From Alkalinema sp. FACHB-956 (GTDB taxonomy: Bacteria; Cyanobacteriota; Cyanobacteriia; Leptolyngbyales; Leptolyngbyaceae): 64,000 nucleotides of DNA. Numbering within the stretch: the stretch's first letter is position 1; each line of letters opens with the position of its first letter. The notes under the pieces were generated by a model. It worked only from the letters and a program-made list of their open reading frames with translations. It searched no databases and was not told the DNA's origin. The stretch spans positions 50,529 to 114,528 of the forward strand of contig NZ_JACJRC010000018.1 of NCBI RefSeq assembly GCF_014697025.1, given 5' to 3'. The position numbers and the translations under genes are program-made. Below, one piece after another: positions 9,610 through 18,147 of the stretch.

Positions 9610-9721
9610 CTTGCCCCCACAGTTTGTAAAACCAGCACATGGCTAAACCCTCAACTTAAATTACCAGATCTAACCATGTACATTGTTATATGGATTGCTA
9701 AATGTAACGATCCCACAATCC

Positions 9722-10231
9722 CTAAAAATCATCCTTTCCAGTGAGCTGCTTCTCCATCGCATCTGCACTATACAACGTCACCATCAATGCCACTTCCAAA
9801 TCCTCCGGCTTCAGATTCGCATCGACCTTGGCTGCAAAAAGGGCTACACTGCGCTTCTCACCCTGCACCACCTGCCACGCCCCAACTTTAGTTTTATTAG
9901 ACGCCTTCAATAACTGATTCGCCACATCAGCACTGAGTTCCCCTTGGGCCACATATCCTGGCGATACAATCTGACGAACTTCTAAACCTTTCAGACTGTC
10001 TGTTTTAGAACGGATAAAAGCCCGTTGTGTTCGTTCATCCTTCATTTTGAGGACAACTTTAAAATCACCATCTTGATCAATCTCATATTTCCAGCCCATC
10101 TTATCCAGCGCCGCTTTGACCCGCTGATCGCCATTGGCTGATGCCTGGGTAGGGTTGGCAGGAATCAATTGACTCAGAATTGCCACAAATGTTGCAGCCG
10201 TTAAAACAGTAGTACCAATCCAGCGTTTCAT
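9722..10231 (-). CDS. Secreted YbjN-like protein
   Basis: 169 residues from the ATG at 10231, which follows a good Shine-Dalgarno (GGAAGGAG, about 7 nt upstream); an ATG at 10249 would put that site inside the gene, so it is unlikely. Residues 1-29 are a signal peptide ending TQA/S. The mature part has the YbjN/type III secretion chaperone-like pattern: WKYEIDQDGDFKVVLKMKD, GLEVRQIVSPG, LLKASNKTKVGAWQVV, and a final helix ending MEKQLTGKDDF. YbjN-fold proteins are small alpha/beta chaperone-like proteins; the role of exported cyanobacterial members is not known. It sits between two TPR-CHAT genes in the same direction, so it could be a partner of them, by context only. Confidence 0.8.
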   Translation of the reverse strand: MKRWIGTTVLTAATFVAILSQLIPANPTQASANGDQRVKAALDKMGWKYEIDQDGDFKVVLKMKDERTQRAFIRSKTDSLKGLEVRQIVSPGYVAQGELSADVANQLLKASNKTKVGAWQVVQGEKRSVALFAAKVDANLKPEDLEVALMVTLYSADAMEKQLTGKDDF

Positions 10232-10370
10232 TATGATGGCTCCTTCCACGATCGAGGAATTTTTTGCTTGTATGCATTCATCATTCCAGCCATACAGAGG
10301 TTATGGAAAAATTGCTGAAGCATCAATGTAGCAAGACTTTGCAAGAGGCATCCAGTACAAATAACCCTGC

Positions 10371-13300
10371 CTACAAGTTATTCCCCATCAGAATAAACGG
10401 TGCCCAATAGTAGGGATGGGAAAGATGGTTGGGGCGTTTTTGGTTGGGGATGTAGCGGCGGGCTCCGGCTCGATCGGCGGCATCTTGGAGCGTAAGTTGG
10501 CTGTTGATGAACTTGAGTTGGACTTGGCGCAGGGCTTGGGTTTTGCTCTTGCCGGGGGTGAGATTCTGGTAAAACTCTGACATCAGCAGACTGGTGGCGG
10601 GGTCATTCACTTTCCAGAGGGAGGCGAGAACAGCTTTGGCTTTGGCGTTGCTGCTGAGGAAATAGGCGGCAATTCCCGCAACTTCTGAGCCATTACGATC
10701 GCTGCCTCCCAGGGCAGTTTCGCAGGCAGAGAGGACGACGAGATGGACATTTTGCAGATCTTCTAGATATTGAATTTGGGAGATTTCGTAGGGGGTACTA
10801 TCACCGAGAACCAGGTAGGAGGTACGAGGGGCTGTGGGAACAAATTCACCATGGGTTGCAATATGGAGAATGTTGGGCTTGTACTGGGCAAGTTGGGCTT
10901 CCAGCGTTTTGCGAGAGAAGTCACGATCGAGCCAAGTGATACCATTAAGAACGCCACGGGAATCGGTTTTAGCATCACTTTTGACAATGTTATCGAGTTC
11001 GTAGGTGACGTAGGGAAGGCTACTAAATTCACGGGTGGGATTGGTTAGGGTGACGGGTTGGGAAAGGCCAAAACCCAAGACGGAGGGGCGATCGGGGAGT
11101 GTGGCTTGGGTGTCGGTGAGGCTGACGGAGAGAATATTGGAAACGCTGTATTGTTCGATCAAATATTGTTTGCCGTCGTAGAGGGCGGCCATGGGGATGT
11201 AGTTGGTGACGCGATCGGGTACGAAGATGAGGTTGGTGATCTTGTTTTGGGTGAGTTCGTTACGGAGTTTTTGGGGCAGGAGGCATTGGTAGAGTTGCTG
11301 GCCTGTGGTTTGAACGGGGGTCAGGTCGGTACTATTTTGGAGGTCGGTGCGGAATTGTTCGACCAGTTTGGAGAGTTGGGCTTCACCGAGGGGACATTCG
11401 GTTTGACTGAGGACGCCGCCTTTAGAGGCCCAGAGGATACGGGTTTTATCTTTGAGGACGAGGGGATAAATCAGGACGGTGTTGGGTTGGGTATCGACGA
11501 TTTTTCGGGCTCCGCCGCTGAAGTCGTCGGTGCTCGCGGCGATCGCTGTGTCCCGTTCTTTTATAAGTTGGGTTTTAACGCCTTCAATAAATTGGTCGTA
11601 GGCGGCGGTGAGGTTGCGGTAGGTTTGGTTGTATTCTTCCAGTTTGGGGCAGTTGGTTTGTTTACAGGTATCGCGTTGTTGGCCGAAGGCGATTAGGGAG
11701 TTGTATTTTTTGATGATTTCCTGTTCGATTTGGGTGAGGGGAACTTGGGTGAGGGGGGTAGCGGAACGGGTGCCTTCAGTAACTGCGTTGATTTCTTGAA
11801 TTTTTAGGAGTTCTAGGACTTTCTGAGCTTCACCGATACGGCCTTGGGAAAGGAGTAAATCGGCAAGTTGTCGATAGGTATCGGCAATGGTTTGGGTGTA
11901 GGATTCCTGCTGTTCTTTGGATAGGCTACGATTGCTAGTTCGAATACCTTCGTAGGTATTCACAGATTGTTTATAAAACGCGATCGCCAGTTCGGGTTGG
12001 GTTTGAAAGAGTTTGCCTAGCGTTGCTAAGGCTTCTGCTTGGGTCGTACGATCGTTCACAGTCTGAGCGATGTTCAATGCTTGCTGTAACGCCTCCTGCG
12101 CTGCTTGCACCTGACCTTGCGCCAGATAAACTTGTCCCAAGGTATTCAGCGTCGATGCTTCCCGTGGGCGCAATCCAATTTTGCGTTGCAGGGCCAAAGC
12201 GTCCTGTAAAAATCTTTCAGCTTGAGCCCAATTTCCCTGTTTTTCGTAAGTCTCGGCTATTCTCTGAAAGATCACGCTCTGCATGGAGAGATTACCAGTT
12301 TCCCGAAACAGCGTTAGCGATTGCTGGTATACCTGAAGCGCCTGCGGGTAGTTTTTTTGCTTGCGATATACGTTGGCAATGTGGATAAGGGTAGACGCTT
12401 CACTATTTTTTTCCCCTAGTTCACGACTGAGTAACAAAGATCGCTGCAATCGTTCCAAGCCTTGAGAGTACTGACCTAAATTGACATAAACACGCCCCTG
12501 CGCTAGTAAGCCTACAAATTCACTAGAACGGCTTCCCATCTTTTGGGACAATGCCTGTGCTTGCTGATAAAACTCCAGTGCTTTCGCGTAGCTCGATTGG
12601 GCATGATAAACTTCTCCGATGTTCCGCAGTATAATTACCTCATTAGGGAGATCACCTGTCTTGCGGGCCATTTCTAGTGACTGCTGCAACTGCTCCACAG
12701 CCAGATCATATTTACCCTGATCTATATAAAGCACTGCAATATTATTTAAAGCAGTCACAATCTCAAAGCCATATTGACGTTTGATGGAGATCGATCGCTG
12801 ATGAAATTCCAAGGCCCGCTCGAAATCTCCTTGCGTGCTGTAGATGCCTGCGAGGTTATTCAACGCGGTTGCTTCCGCCGCAGGAGACTGTATAGCTTGT
12901 GCTACTTCTAGGCTTTGCTGAAGGTAACTGAGAGCTTTAGTCGTTTGTCCCTGCTCATCATAGACTCGTCCGATATTATTGAGAATTCTGCCTTGCATGG
13001 AACGAGCACCAGATGCAAGAGCAATTTTCATCGCTTGCTGTAAAACATCTAATGCTTTGGGGTAGTCACCTATGGCAAGGTAAACATTACCAATATTATT
13101 GAGGAAGGTGGTTTGGCGATCTAAATCCTTATATTGCTGGGCGATCGCTAACCCTTGCTCGTGAGTTTTCAGTGCTTCAGGATAACGCCCCAAGCCATCA
13201 TAGACAAATGCCAGGTTATTCAACAATGAACTAAGACTAAGCTGAAAAATTTTCAGACACAACTGTGGATCATTAATTTCTTTTATCCCGCACAGTTGAT

Positions 13301-15593
13301 CCTCCGCCTTAGTATTTCCAGATTGCAGTTGCTGAATTGCTGTTTGTAATTGGTTTAGTGCTTTCTGTTGTAGGTTCAGTGCTTGCAAATAGTCCCCTCT
13401 GTTAGAGTAATTATTACTGATGTTATTGAGTAAAGCGACTTCACTTGAAATATTTTTTTGACTACGGGCAATGACTAACGCTTCTTGGTAAAACTTTAAC
13501 GCTGCCTCAAGCTGGCCTAAATCCCCTAAAGACTGCGCAACTCGAATTAATGCGTGCATTTCATTATAAGGATCCTTTTTTAATTTTTCCCGCACGATCG
13601 CCAACGTCTGCTGACTAGTTTCCAATGATTTTTTATGCTCCCCTAGTTGGCTATAGATAGATGATATAAAACGTAGAGTTTTTTGTTGCTTTTGAAAATT
13701 ATTTTGCTGTTCTGCAATCCTCAAAAGCTCTTGGTATATAGCTAAAGCTTGGGAATACTGTCCATTATTAGAGTAAGCAATTCCCAATTGGCTCAGCAAT
13801 TGTTGCTCTGTCTCGATAAATCGATCTTTTAGCAAGCGATCGCGATGCTGTCTCCAAAATTTCAATCCTTGCTGATAGGAAGTCACAGCCTCTGCATACT
13901 GATTTTGATGATCAAATATATAACCTAGATCAAAATAATAATTCTGGATAAAGAAAATTGCATCCTGTTCTGACGAATCATCTTTGAGTTCTCTAGCCAG
14001 AGTTTGGACTTGCTGCCAGATCACTAATGATTTTTCATAGGCTGCGATCGCAGCTTGATACTCAGTTGCCTCAGACAAACTCTCTCCCTGTCCGCTGTAG
14101 ACAAAACCTTGTCCTTTTAATGCACTCAATTCCAAGGCACGATTCTGGATTGTACGAGCAATCTCTAGCTCTTTTTGGTAGGCAGCTAAGGCTTGGGGAT
14201 ATTGTTTATTCCTGTAATAAGCCCACCCCAGATCCGACCAAACCTGGGCAATTTGGGGCGGTTGGTTCAGTTTTTCGTAGATTGTCAAGGCTTGTTGATA
14301 AAACTCGATCGATTGATCATATTGCTTCATCCGATAAAACGCATCACCAATTCGTTCTTTCACATCACCAATAGCTGATTCATTATTAACTTTTTGATAA
14401 ATTACTAACGCTTGCTGAAATGCTTCTAGGGATTTAGGATCTTGCTTAAGCTGTCGATAAGTCTCTCCAAAGTTCATCCAAACTCGTGCGAGGGCAGATT
14501 GATTGGTCGTTTTTTGATAAGCTGTGAGCGATCGCTGGTACGCCTCCAACGCTTTTGGATATTGCTCCATCCGATAAAACGTATTGCCAATCCGGTTCTC
14601 AACCTCACCCACAGATTCATCATCGATCGTCCTAGCAATGGCTAGTGCCTTCTCATAAGCCTCCAATGCCTGAGAGAGTTGTTTTTGATTCGCATATAAC
14701 CCACCCATTTCTAGCAACACCGATCGTTCAAACCAAGGATTTTCCGCAGCCTGAGCGATCGCTAATTGCTTTTGATAAACCTGCAACACCTGCTCGGTCT
14801 TCGGTTGCTGAAATGCTGCAACTATCTGCAATCCACTATACTCCGCAGCTCGATAACCAATCTCCTGACTCAGCGCTTGCTGCCGCTGAATCATCGCATT
14901 CGCCTGGTTAAAGTCCTTTAACCCATAGTAAGTAAGTGCCAGCCAATAGTAGGTAAACGGCATATACTCTTTATCATCGACAGCCTCAGCATCTTTCAAG
15001 ACATCCTGCAAGGTGTCTAACGCTTTGGGAAATTGAGTTTGAACACAAAACACACTTCCCATAATTATCTGGGCTAGCGATTCTCCCTTGCGATCGCCTA
15101 TTTGTTGAGCGATCGTGAGTGCTTGGCGAGCTAATTCCAATGATTTCGCATAATCTTGACGATTCCGAGCAGCCCAACCCAGCAACGCTAACACCTCACC
15201 TTCTCTCCTACGATCTTTGATCTCACGAGTTAATTGAAGTGCTTGTTGTAACTTACCTTCAGCCTGTTGCCCTTGATTGATCCACAAATCAATCTCACCT
15301 AATCGAGTGAGAACTTCTGCTTGGGTCGCGCTATCAATCCCAGATCTCACTAAAACCCCTTGATACAGCGCGATCGCTTGTTTGAATTCTGCTTTGCGAT
15401 AATGCTGTTTTGCAGTTTCCAGGGTCTGTTGTATTGACTCTAGGGATGGCTGTGCAATGGGTTGCTGAGCAGCCAGAAAACCTGTTTCAGCTTGGGCAGA
15501 AGCTGAAGATCTCCAATCCAACCCCCAGGCACCAGGAACAGTAGCCAAAAACATCAGCGCAGCAAGGGAGGCACACTTCGTAGAAGGCAGCAT
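10371..15593 (-). CDS. Giant secreted TPR-CHAT protein
   Basis: 1740 residues, the longest CHAT protein here. Residues 1-35 are a signal peptide ending SASAQA. Residues about 45-1290 are a long run of diverged TPR repeats of 34-40 residues (typical: IYSTQGDFERALEFHQRSI), far less uniform than in its neighbour at 5743. After a linker, the CHAT domain (about 1390-1740) carries His1581 in HIATHGEF and Cys1624 in LSACETALGG, and ends HPYYWAPFILMGNNL. Start is the ATG at 15593. The downstream gene is the YbjN-like protein, after about 140 nt. An 83-bp fragment of another TPR-CHAT signal peptide lies just upstream (15679-15761). The extracytoplasmic location is predicted; substrate unknown. Confidence 0.92.
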   Translation of the reverse strand: MLPSTKCASLAALMFLATVPGAWGLDWRSSASAQAETGFLAAQQPIAQPSLESIQQTLETAKQHYRKAEFKQAIALYQGVLVRSGIDSATQAEVLTRLGEIDLWINQGQQAEGKLQQALQLTREIKDRRREGEVLALLGWAARNRQDYAKSLELARQALTIAQQIGDRKGESLAQIIMGSVFCVQTQFPKALDTLQDVLKDAEAVDDKEYMPFTYYWLALTYYGLKDFNQANAMIQRQQALSQEIGYRAAEYSGLQIVAAFQQPKTEQVLQVYQKQLAIAQAAENPWFERSVLLEMGGLYANQKQLSQALEAYEKALAIARTIDDESVGEVENRIGNTFYRMEQYPKALEAYQRSLTAYQKTTNQSALARVWMNFGETYRQLKQDPKSLEAFQQALVIYQKVNNESAIGDVKERIGDAFYRMKQYDQSIEFYQQALTIYEKLNQPPQIAQVWSDLGWAYYRNKQYPQALAAYQKELEIARTIQNRALELSALKGQGFVYSGQGESLSEATEYQAAIAAYEKSLVIWQQVQTLARELKDDSSEQDAIFFIQNYYFDLGYIFDHQNQYAEAVTSYQQGLKFWRQHRDRLLKDRFIETEQQLLSQLGIAYSNNGQYSQALAIYQELLRIAEQQNNFQKQQKTLRFISSIYSQLGEHKKSLETSQQTLAIVREKLKKDPYNEMHALIRVAQSLGDLGQLEAALKFYQEALVIARSQKNISSEVALLNNISNNYSNRGDYLQALNLQQKALNQLQTAIQQLQSGNTKAEDQLCGIKEINDPQLCLKIFQLSLSSLLNNLAFVYDGLGRYPEALKTHEQGLAIAQQYKDLDRQTTFLNNIGNVYLAIGDYPKALDVLQQAMKIALASGARSMQGRILNNIGRVYDEQGQTTKALSYLQQSLEVAQAIQSPAAEATALNNLAGIYSTQGDFERALEFHQRSISIKRQYGFEIVTALNNIAVLYIDQGKYDLAVEQLQQSLEMARKTGDLPNEVIILRNIGEVYHAQSSYAKALEFYQQAQALSQKMGSRSSEFVGLLAQGRVYVNLGQYSQGLERLQRSLLLSRELGEKNSEASTLIHIANVYRKQKNYPQALQVYQQSLTLFRETGNLSMQSVIFQRIAETYEKQGNWAQAERFLQDALALQRKIGLRPREASTLNTLGQVYLAQGQVQAAQEALQQALNIAQTVNDRTTQAEALATLGKLFQTQPELAIAFYKQSVNTYEGIRTSNRSLSKEQQESYTQTIADTYRQLADLLLSQGRIGEAQKVLELLKIQEINAVTEGTRSATPLTQVPLTQIEQEIIKKYNSLIAFGQQRDTCKQTNCPKLEEYNQTYRNLTAAYDQFIEGVKTQLIKERDTAIAASTDDFSGGARKIVDTQPNTVLIYPLVLKDKTRILWASKGGVLSQTECPLGEAQLSKLVEQFRTDLQNSTDLTPVQTTGQQLYQCLLPQKLRNELTQNKITNLIFVPDRVTNYIPMAALYDGKQYLIEQYSVSNILSVSLTDTQATLPDRPSVLGFGLSQPVTLTNPTREFSSLPYVTYELDNIVKSDAKTDSRGVLNGITWLDRDFSRKTLEAQLAQYKPNILHIATHGEFVPTAPRTSYLVLGDSTPYEISQIQYLEDLQNVHLVVLSACETALGGSDRNGSEVAGIAAYFLSSNAKAKAVLASLWKVNDPATSLLMSEFYQNLTPGKSKTQALRQVQLKFINSQLTLQDAADRAGARRYIPNQKRPNHLSHPYYWAPFILMGNNL

Positions 15594-15678
15594 CAGTCAA
15601 GCCATCCTAAGAGAATCGATAATTTACACTCTACAACACCTATTTCTCAACTCTAAGACCCTATGACAATCTGTTCAT

Positions 15679-15761
15679 AATGGTTGGTGTAGCAGTCTGT
15701 GCCACTCCCGGCAGCTCACCCATCCCGGCAGTTCGTCCACCACCACTGCCGTCATCCCAAG
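15679..15761 (-). pseudogene. Remnant of a TPR-CHAT signal-peptide region
   Basis: On the minus strand this 83-bp stretch matches the start of the TPR-CHAT gene at 9609, around 9505-9574. It codes GMTAVVV, then ELPG, then GELPGVAQTATPT in shifting frames; the first 36 bp of the plus-strand match differ at 3 positions. An extra 17 bp is a partial tandem copy of cccggcagctcaccca, which breaks the frame. No TPR or CHAT sequence follows. It is a leftover of a rearranged paralogue next to an intact one. Confidence 0.75.
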
Positions 15762-15853
15762 GACTGAATTCTCCCCTTGTATCTTAAGCGTAGTGGTAGA
15801 CCGCTCCCCCTTAGGTTTCTCAAAACCATAAAAGCTTGGGTCGCCACACTTCT

Positions 15854-15885
15854 CCTCGTATCGATCGCCCTGTATCGATACGAGG
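15854..15885. other. Perfect 12-bp inverted repeat, 8-nt loop
   Basis: Arms cctcgtatcgat (15854-15865) and atcgatacgagg (15874-15885) match perfectly. It lies 14 nt past the stop of the small gene at 15900 and has no T-run on either side, so it is not a standard terminator. It may be a protein-binding dyad or an mRNA-stabilising hairpin. Confidence 0.6.
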
Positions 15886-15899
15886 AAAACGTTGAACAA

Positions 15900-16085
15900 T
15901 TAGCCTTCTAGCATAATCTCCCGAGCCGCAACGCGCACGACGGTAGGTTCGCCCCGTTTGCGGACGGTTTGACTCCATTCGTGGGCGCTGATGAAATTGA
16001 TAACGTGCAAAATGCCAATTGCAGCATCAACAGCATCAGCGTCACCGCTCAGTTGTAGCTTGATTTTCTTGGTATAGCGGGTCAT
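15900..16085 (-). CDS. Small hypothetical protein, 61 aa
   Basis: ATG at 16085 preceded by a strong GGAGG Shine-Dalgarno (TTTGGAGGAAACCCA before ATG), which is the main reason to call it a gene. The product (7 kDa, basic, soluble) begins MTRYTKKIKLQLSGDADAVD. A helix-like centre AAIGILHVINFISAHEW is followed by a short beta-like end, VVRVAAREIM. No membrane segment or signal. Not recognised; small proteins of this look occur in phage- or plasmid-derived regions, but nothing else here supports that origin. Confidence 0.55.
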   Translation of the reverse strand: MTRYTKKIKLQLSGDADAVDAAIGILHVINFISAHEWSQTVRKRGEPTVVRVAAREIMLEG

Positions 16086-16128
16086 TGGGTTTCCTCCAAA
16101 CGTGAAGTCAATGGACGAGGAAAACCCA

Positions 16129-16172
16129 AAAAGCTAGCCGCCCCGTTTTCTGACATGGCGAAACAGGGCGGC
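16129..16172 (-). terminator. Hairpin with T-run, minus strand (terminator or attenuator)
   Basis: Arms 16137-16148 and 16161-16172 pair over 12 bp with one mismatch (GCCGCCCCGTTT against AAACAGGGCGGC). On the minus strand the hairpin is followed by TAGCTTTTTGGG. It lies about 45 nt upstream of the 61-aa gene, so it either ends a transcript entering from the right or acts as an attenuator in that gene's leader. Confidence 0.5.
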
Positions 16173-16512
16173 TTGGGGTGCTAAAATGCAATCCAGGCAA
16201 CCATGCTGGCTCGAACAGCTTGGGGGCTTAGCGATCGTTCTGAGGCGGGAATCTCATTGCGATCGCGCTAGTTTTTTGGGCGTAGCAGCAGCAGGGTTTG
16301 AACGTCCTATTGCTGCTTAACTATAGCAATGTAGCGGCGATCGCTTTTTCCGTCAACCGTACAGGGGGATTAAATTTTGTAGCGAGATCGGCTTTGGTTT
16401 CAGATTGTAAAGACTGATTTCTCGATCGGTGAGTACAGGCTCGATCGTGTACGACGCAGGAAGCAAACTCTACCAGTGACTCCAGGGGTAGCTGAATAGC
16501 GTCTGACCCAAA
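16173..16512. other. Intergenic, no convincing gene
   Basis: The stretch between the leader hairpin of the 61-aa gene and the terminator of the 80-aa gene. A 68-codon minus-strand frame at 16321-16527 runs into that terminator, lacks a ribosome site and has no protein-like pattern. Several CGATCG sites; nothing else seen. Confidence 0.5.
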
Positions 16513-16561
16513 ACAACAAAAAAGCAAAGTTACAAATCAACGAATTGATCATAACTTTGCT
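16513..16561 (-). terminator. Rho-independent terminator of the 80-aa gene
   Basis: Arms agcaaagtta (16523-16532) and taactttgct (16552-16561) pair perfectly, and an inner atcaa/ttgat pair extends the stem. On the minus strand the stem is followed directly by TTTTTTGTTGTTTT. It lies 50 nt after the stop of the gene at 16612, in the right orientation. Confidence 0.85.
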
Positions 16562-16611
16562 GATAACGCTAGAGGAGAGTCAAAGACGTTGGACTAGGTC
16601 GATTTCATCCC

Positions 16612-16854
16612 TTATTTTTGTTCTTCTTCTTCAGCTTCTTCAGCTTCTTGAATGTCACCAGGGACTTCATAATACATTTCTGGCTCAATGGCATAGTTGT
16701 TAAGAAGCCCTTCGTTGTCTACTGTATAGCCTCCTTCTGGATTTTCATCAGGCACCTGCTTATAATTTTCTTCTTCGCGCTCCTTACGGGCAGCGGTTTC
16801 AGCAGGAATAATGCCACGATCGTAGGTATCTCGTTCTACACCAAGCTTATCCAT
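16612..16854 (-). CDS. Acidic small conserved cyanobacterial protein, 80 aa
   Basis: ATG at 16854 behind AAGGAGC; a strong terminator follows the stop. The product is very acidic and hydrophilic, starting MDKLGVERDTYDRGIIPAET, with a charged middle (KEREEENYKQVPDENPEGGY), a NYAIEPEMYYEVPGD segment and a poly-Glu tail (EAEEAEEEEQK). It looks intrinsically disordered. I take it as a conserved cyanobacterial protein of unknown function; no domain recognised. It has its own ribosome site and terminator, so it is probably expressed alone. Confidence 0.8.
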   Translation of the reverse strand: MDKLGVERDTYDRGIIPAETAARKEREEENYKQVPDENPEGGYTVDNEGLLNNYAIEPEMYYEVPGDIQEAEEAEEEEQK

Positions 16855-17241
16855 AATTCGTTAGCTCCTTGAGTTCATTAACAAACGGTTCTCGTTAACA
16901 AGCAGTTCACATTAATCAACGGTTCTCGTTAACAAGCGGTTCTCGTCTGTGATTTCACTATAGTCCCCTGCTCCACGAATTCTGTCTCCCTAAAGTAGAA
17001 GCTTTCCAAAATTCCCCTTGCGGGCTTGGGAATCCAAGACATCACCCACCAATCAGAGGCTACTCCTTTTGATTCCGCCGGATTCTCTAATCTGGGAGAC
17101 TAATTCCAGGAGTAGGAGCCTTATTCTGAATGTATCGAAAGCGAAACGGCATTAAGTAACTCACTTAAATCCACCAGAGTTCGCAATTCAGAACATCCTT
17201 ACAAACGTTAAAAATTTTAGTTCAACGAAGGAGACAAAATC
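16855..17241. other. Intergenic between divergent small genes
   Basis: 387 bp between the 80-aa gene (minus) and the GlsB-like gene (plus), so it should contain both promoters. It holds a short direct-repeat cluster (16877-16945) close to the minus-strand gene and otherwise nothing recognisable; no promoter could be assigned with confidence. Confidence 0.5.
16877..16945. repeat. Degenerate direct repeats around cggttctcgttaacaagc
   Basis: The 18-bp string occurs at about 16885 and 16919, with shorter variants between and after (attaacaaacgg, acaagcagttc, agcggttctcg). It lies in the 5' leader region of the 80-aa gene. Confidence 0.75.
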
Positions 17242-17508
17242 ATGAATCTTATCGCATGGGTTATTCTTGGTCTGTTGGCTGGCGCGATCGCAAAAGCAAT
17301 TTATCCCGGTACTCAAGGTGGCGGTATCCTAGCAACGATGATTCTAGGGATTGTGGGTGCCTTTTTGGGAGGAAGTCTCTACAGCTTACTCGCAACTGGA
17401 ACACTACAGTTAACTGCGGCTTCCCTCAGTATTCCAGGGTTGGTTGTAGCAGTATTAGGTTCTATGCTGGCTATCTTCCTATGGGGACTTATGGCCCGTC
17501 ACGCCTAG
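17242..17508 (+). CDS. GlsB/YeaQ/YmgE-family membrane protein
   Basis: 88 residues with a GAAGGAGA ribosome site. Three hydrophobic segments (about 3-20, 29-53, 63-85) and the family's glycine pattern: IAWVILGLLAGAIAKAIYPG, GGGILATMILGIVGAFLGG, LVVAVLGSMLAIFLWGL. The family (transglycosylase-associated protein) comprises small inner-membrane proteins linked to stress responses in enteric bacteria; biochemical role unclear. Length is normal. It stands alone, upstream of nblA in the same direction but 186 nt away. Confidence 0.9.
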   Translation: MNLIAWVILGLLAGAIAKAIYPGTQGGGILATMILGIVGAFLGGSLYSLLATGTLQLTAASLSIPGLVVAVLGSMLAIFLWGLMARHA

Positions 17509-17536
17509 TTTAAATCATCCAGTTGTCCACACCCTG

Positions 17537-17585
17537 TTAAAGGCGGTTGACCTGATACGCAAAACCCAGGAAAAACTGCCTTTAA
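17537..17585 (+). terminator. Possible terminator hairpin after the GlsB-like gene
   Basis: Arms ttaaaggcggtt (17537-17548) and aactgcctttaa (17574-17585) pair over 12 bp with one G-T wobble, with a 25-nt loop. No T-run follows, so termination is uncertain; it may stabilise the mRNA end. Confidence 0.4.
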
Positions 17586-17694
17586 TCTCCTTGGGACTCG
17601 GCTCAGTTGAGATGCGTTTAAGTTCCACCGTTCTCCTAAAGTGTTCCTGCTATGCCCCTAGGTTTCTATATCTATTGCTTAATGGAGGTAAAAT

Positions 17695-17868
17695 ATGTTG
17701 CCCGAGTGCTTTGATTTATCGGTAGAACAGCAATTCAGCATTCGTTCCTTTGAAGTCAATAGCTACAATTTATCTGAAGAACAGATGCGAGAACTCCTGT
17801 TAGAAATCTCTCGCCAGCTTCTAATTAAGGATAATGTTATTCGTCACCTGATTAAAAATGGCATTTAA
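17695..17868 (+). CDS. nblA: NblA phycobilisome degradation protein
   Basis: 57 residues from the ATG at 17695, preceded by GGAGG with 6-nt spacing. The product has the family signature near the start, LSVEQQFSIRSFE, followed by the helix EEQMRELLLEISRQLLIKDN and a short tail. NblA is a small adaptor that binds phycobiliproteins and recruits Clp-type protease, so the antenna is dismantled under nutrient starvation; it marks the host as a phycobilisome-bearing cyanobacterium. Usual length is about 60 residues, so it is complete. The C-terminus HLIKNGI is short and lacks the usual acidic end. No neighbour is functionally linked. Confidence 0.9.
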   Translation: MLPECFDLSVEQQFSIRSFEVNSYNLSEEQMRELLLEISRQLLIKDNVIRHLIKNGI

Positions 17869-18027
17869 TGCCCACAAAATTCTAGCATAAGCGGCCATGG
17901 ACGCTATCTATTTTGACTCAATTCAACGATCGTAGGGTTATCTCGATCGTGCTCTCCTCTAGTTCAGTTGCAAGCTTCATTACATCTACTAGTCAATCAT
18001 ATATCCAAAAATAATCTATCTAAAAAC

Positions 18028-18120
18028 TAGTTCGCTCACTAGTATCTAATTCACTAGTATTTAATTTACTAATATCTAGTTCATCAATATCTAGCCCACC
18101 AATATCTGGTCTCAGAATAT
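18028..18120. repeat. Degenerate ~15-bp tandem repeats, AT-rich
   Basis: About six diverged units of the form agttcatcaatatct between nblA and the DUF2949 gene, ending about 28 bp before the latter's start. Units drift gradually along the array, as expected from repeated slippage. Confidence 0.8.
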
Positions 18121-18147
18121 CATAGTTGTCTCTCGAAAAGGTACAGG

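Larger units (their letters stand above)
15594..15899. other. Intergenic stretch with gene remnant and dyad
   Basis: 306 bp upstream of the giant TPR-CHAT gene. It holds a signal-peptide remnant (15679-15761) and a perfect 12-bp dyad (15854-15885), each listed separately. A minus-strand frame of 74 codons across the remnant is an accident of the duplicated fragment, not a gene. Confidence 0.6.

Noticed and set aside
11058..11696. 212-codon plus-strand frame
   Set aside because: Antisense to the CHAT region of the 1740-aa gene; biased composition, no ribosome site, no domain.
15675..15899. 74-codon minus-strand frame as a gene
   Set aside because: Built from a frame-shifted copy of a TPR-CHAT signal-peptide segment; better read as a remnant.
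16137..16172. Structured ncRNA or tRNA gene
   Set aside because: A single hairpin only; no cloverleaf or T-arm consensus nearby.
16321..16527. 68-codon minus-strand frame
   Set aside because: Overlaps the terminator of the 80-aa gene, has no ribosome site and an unnatural Cys/Arg-rich composition.
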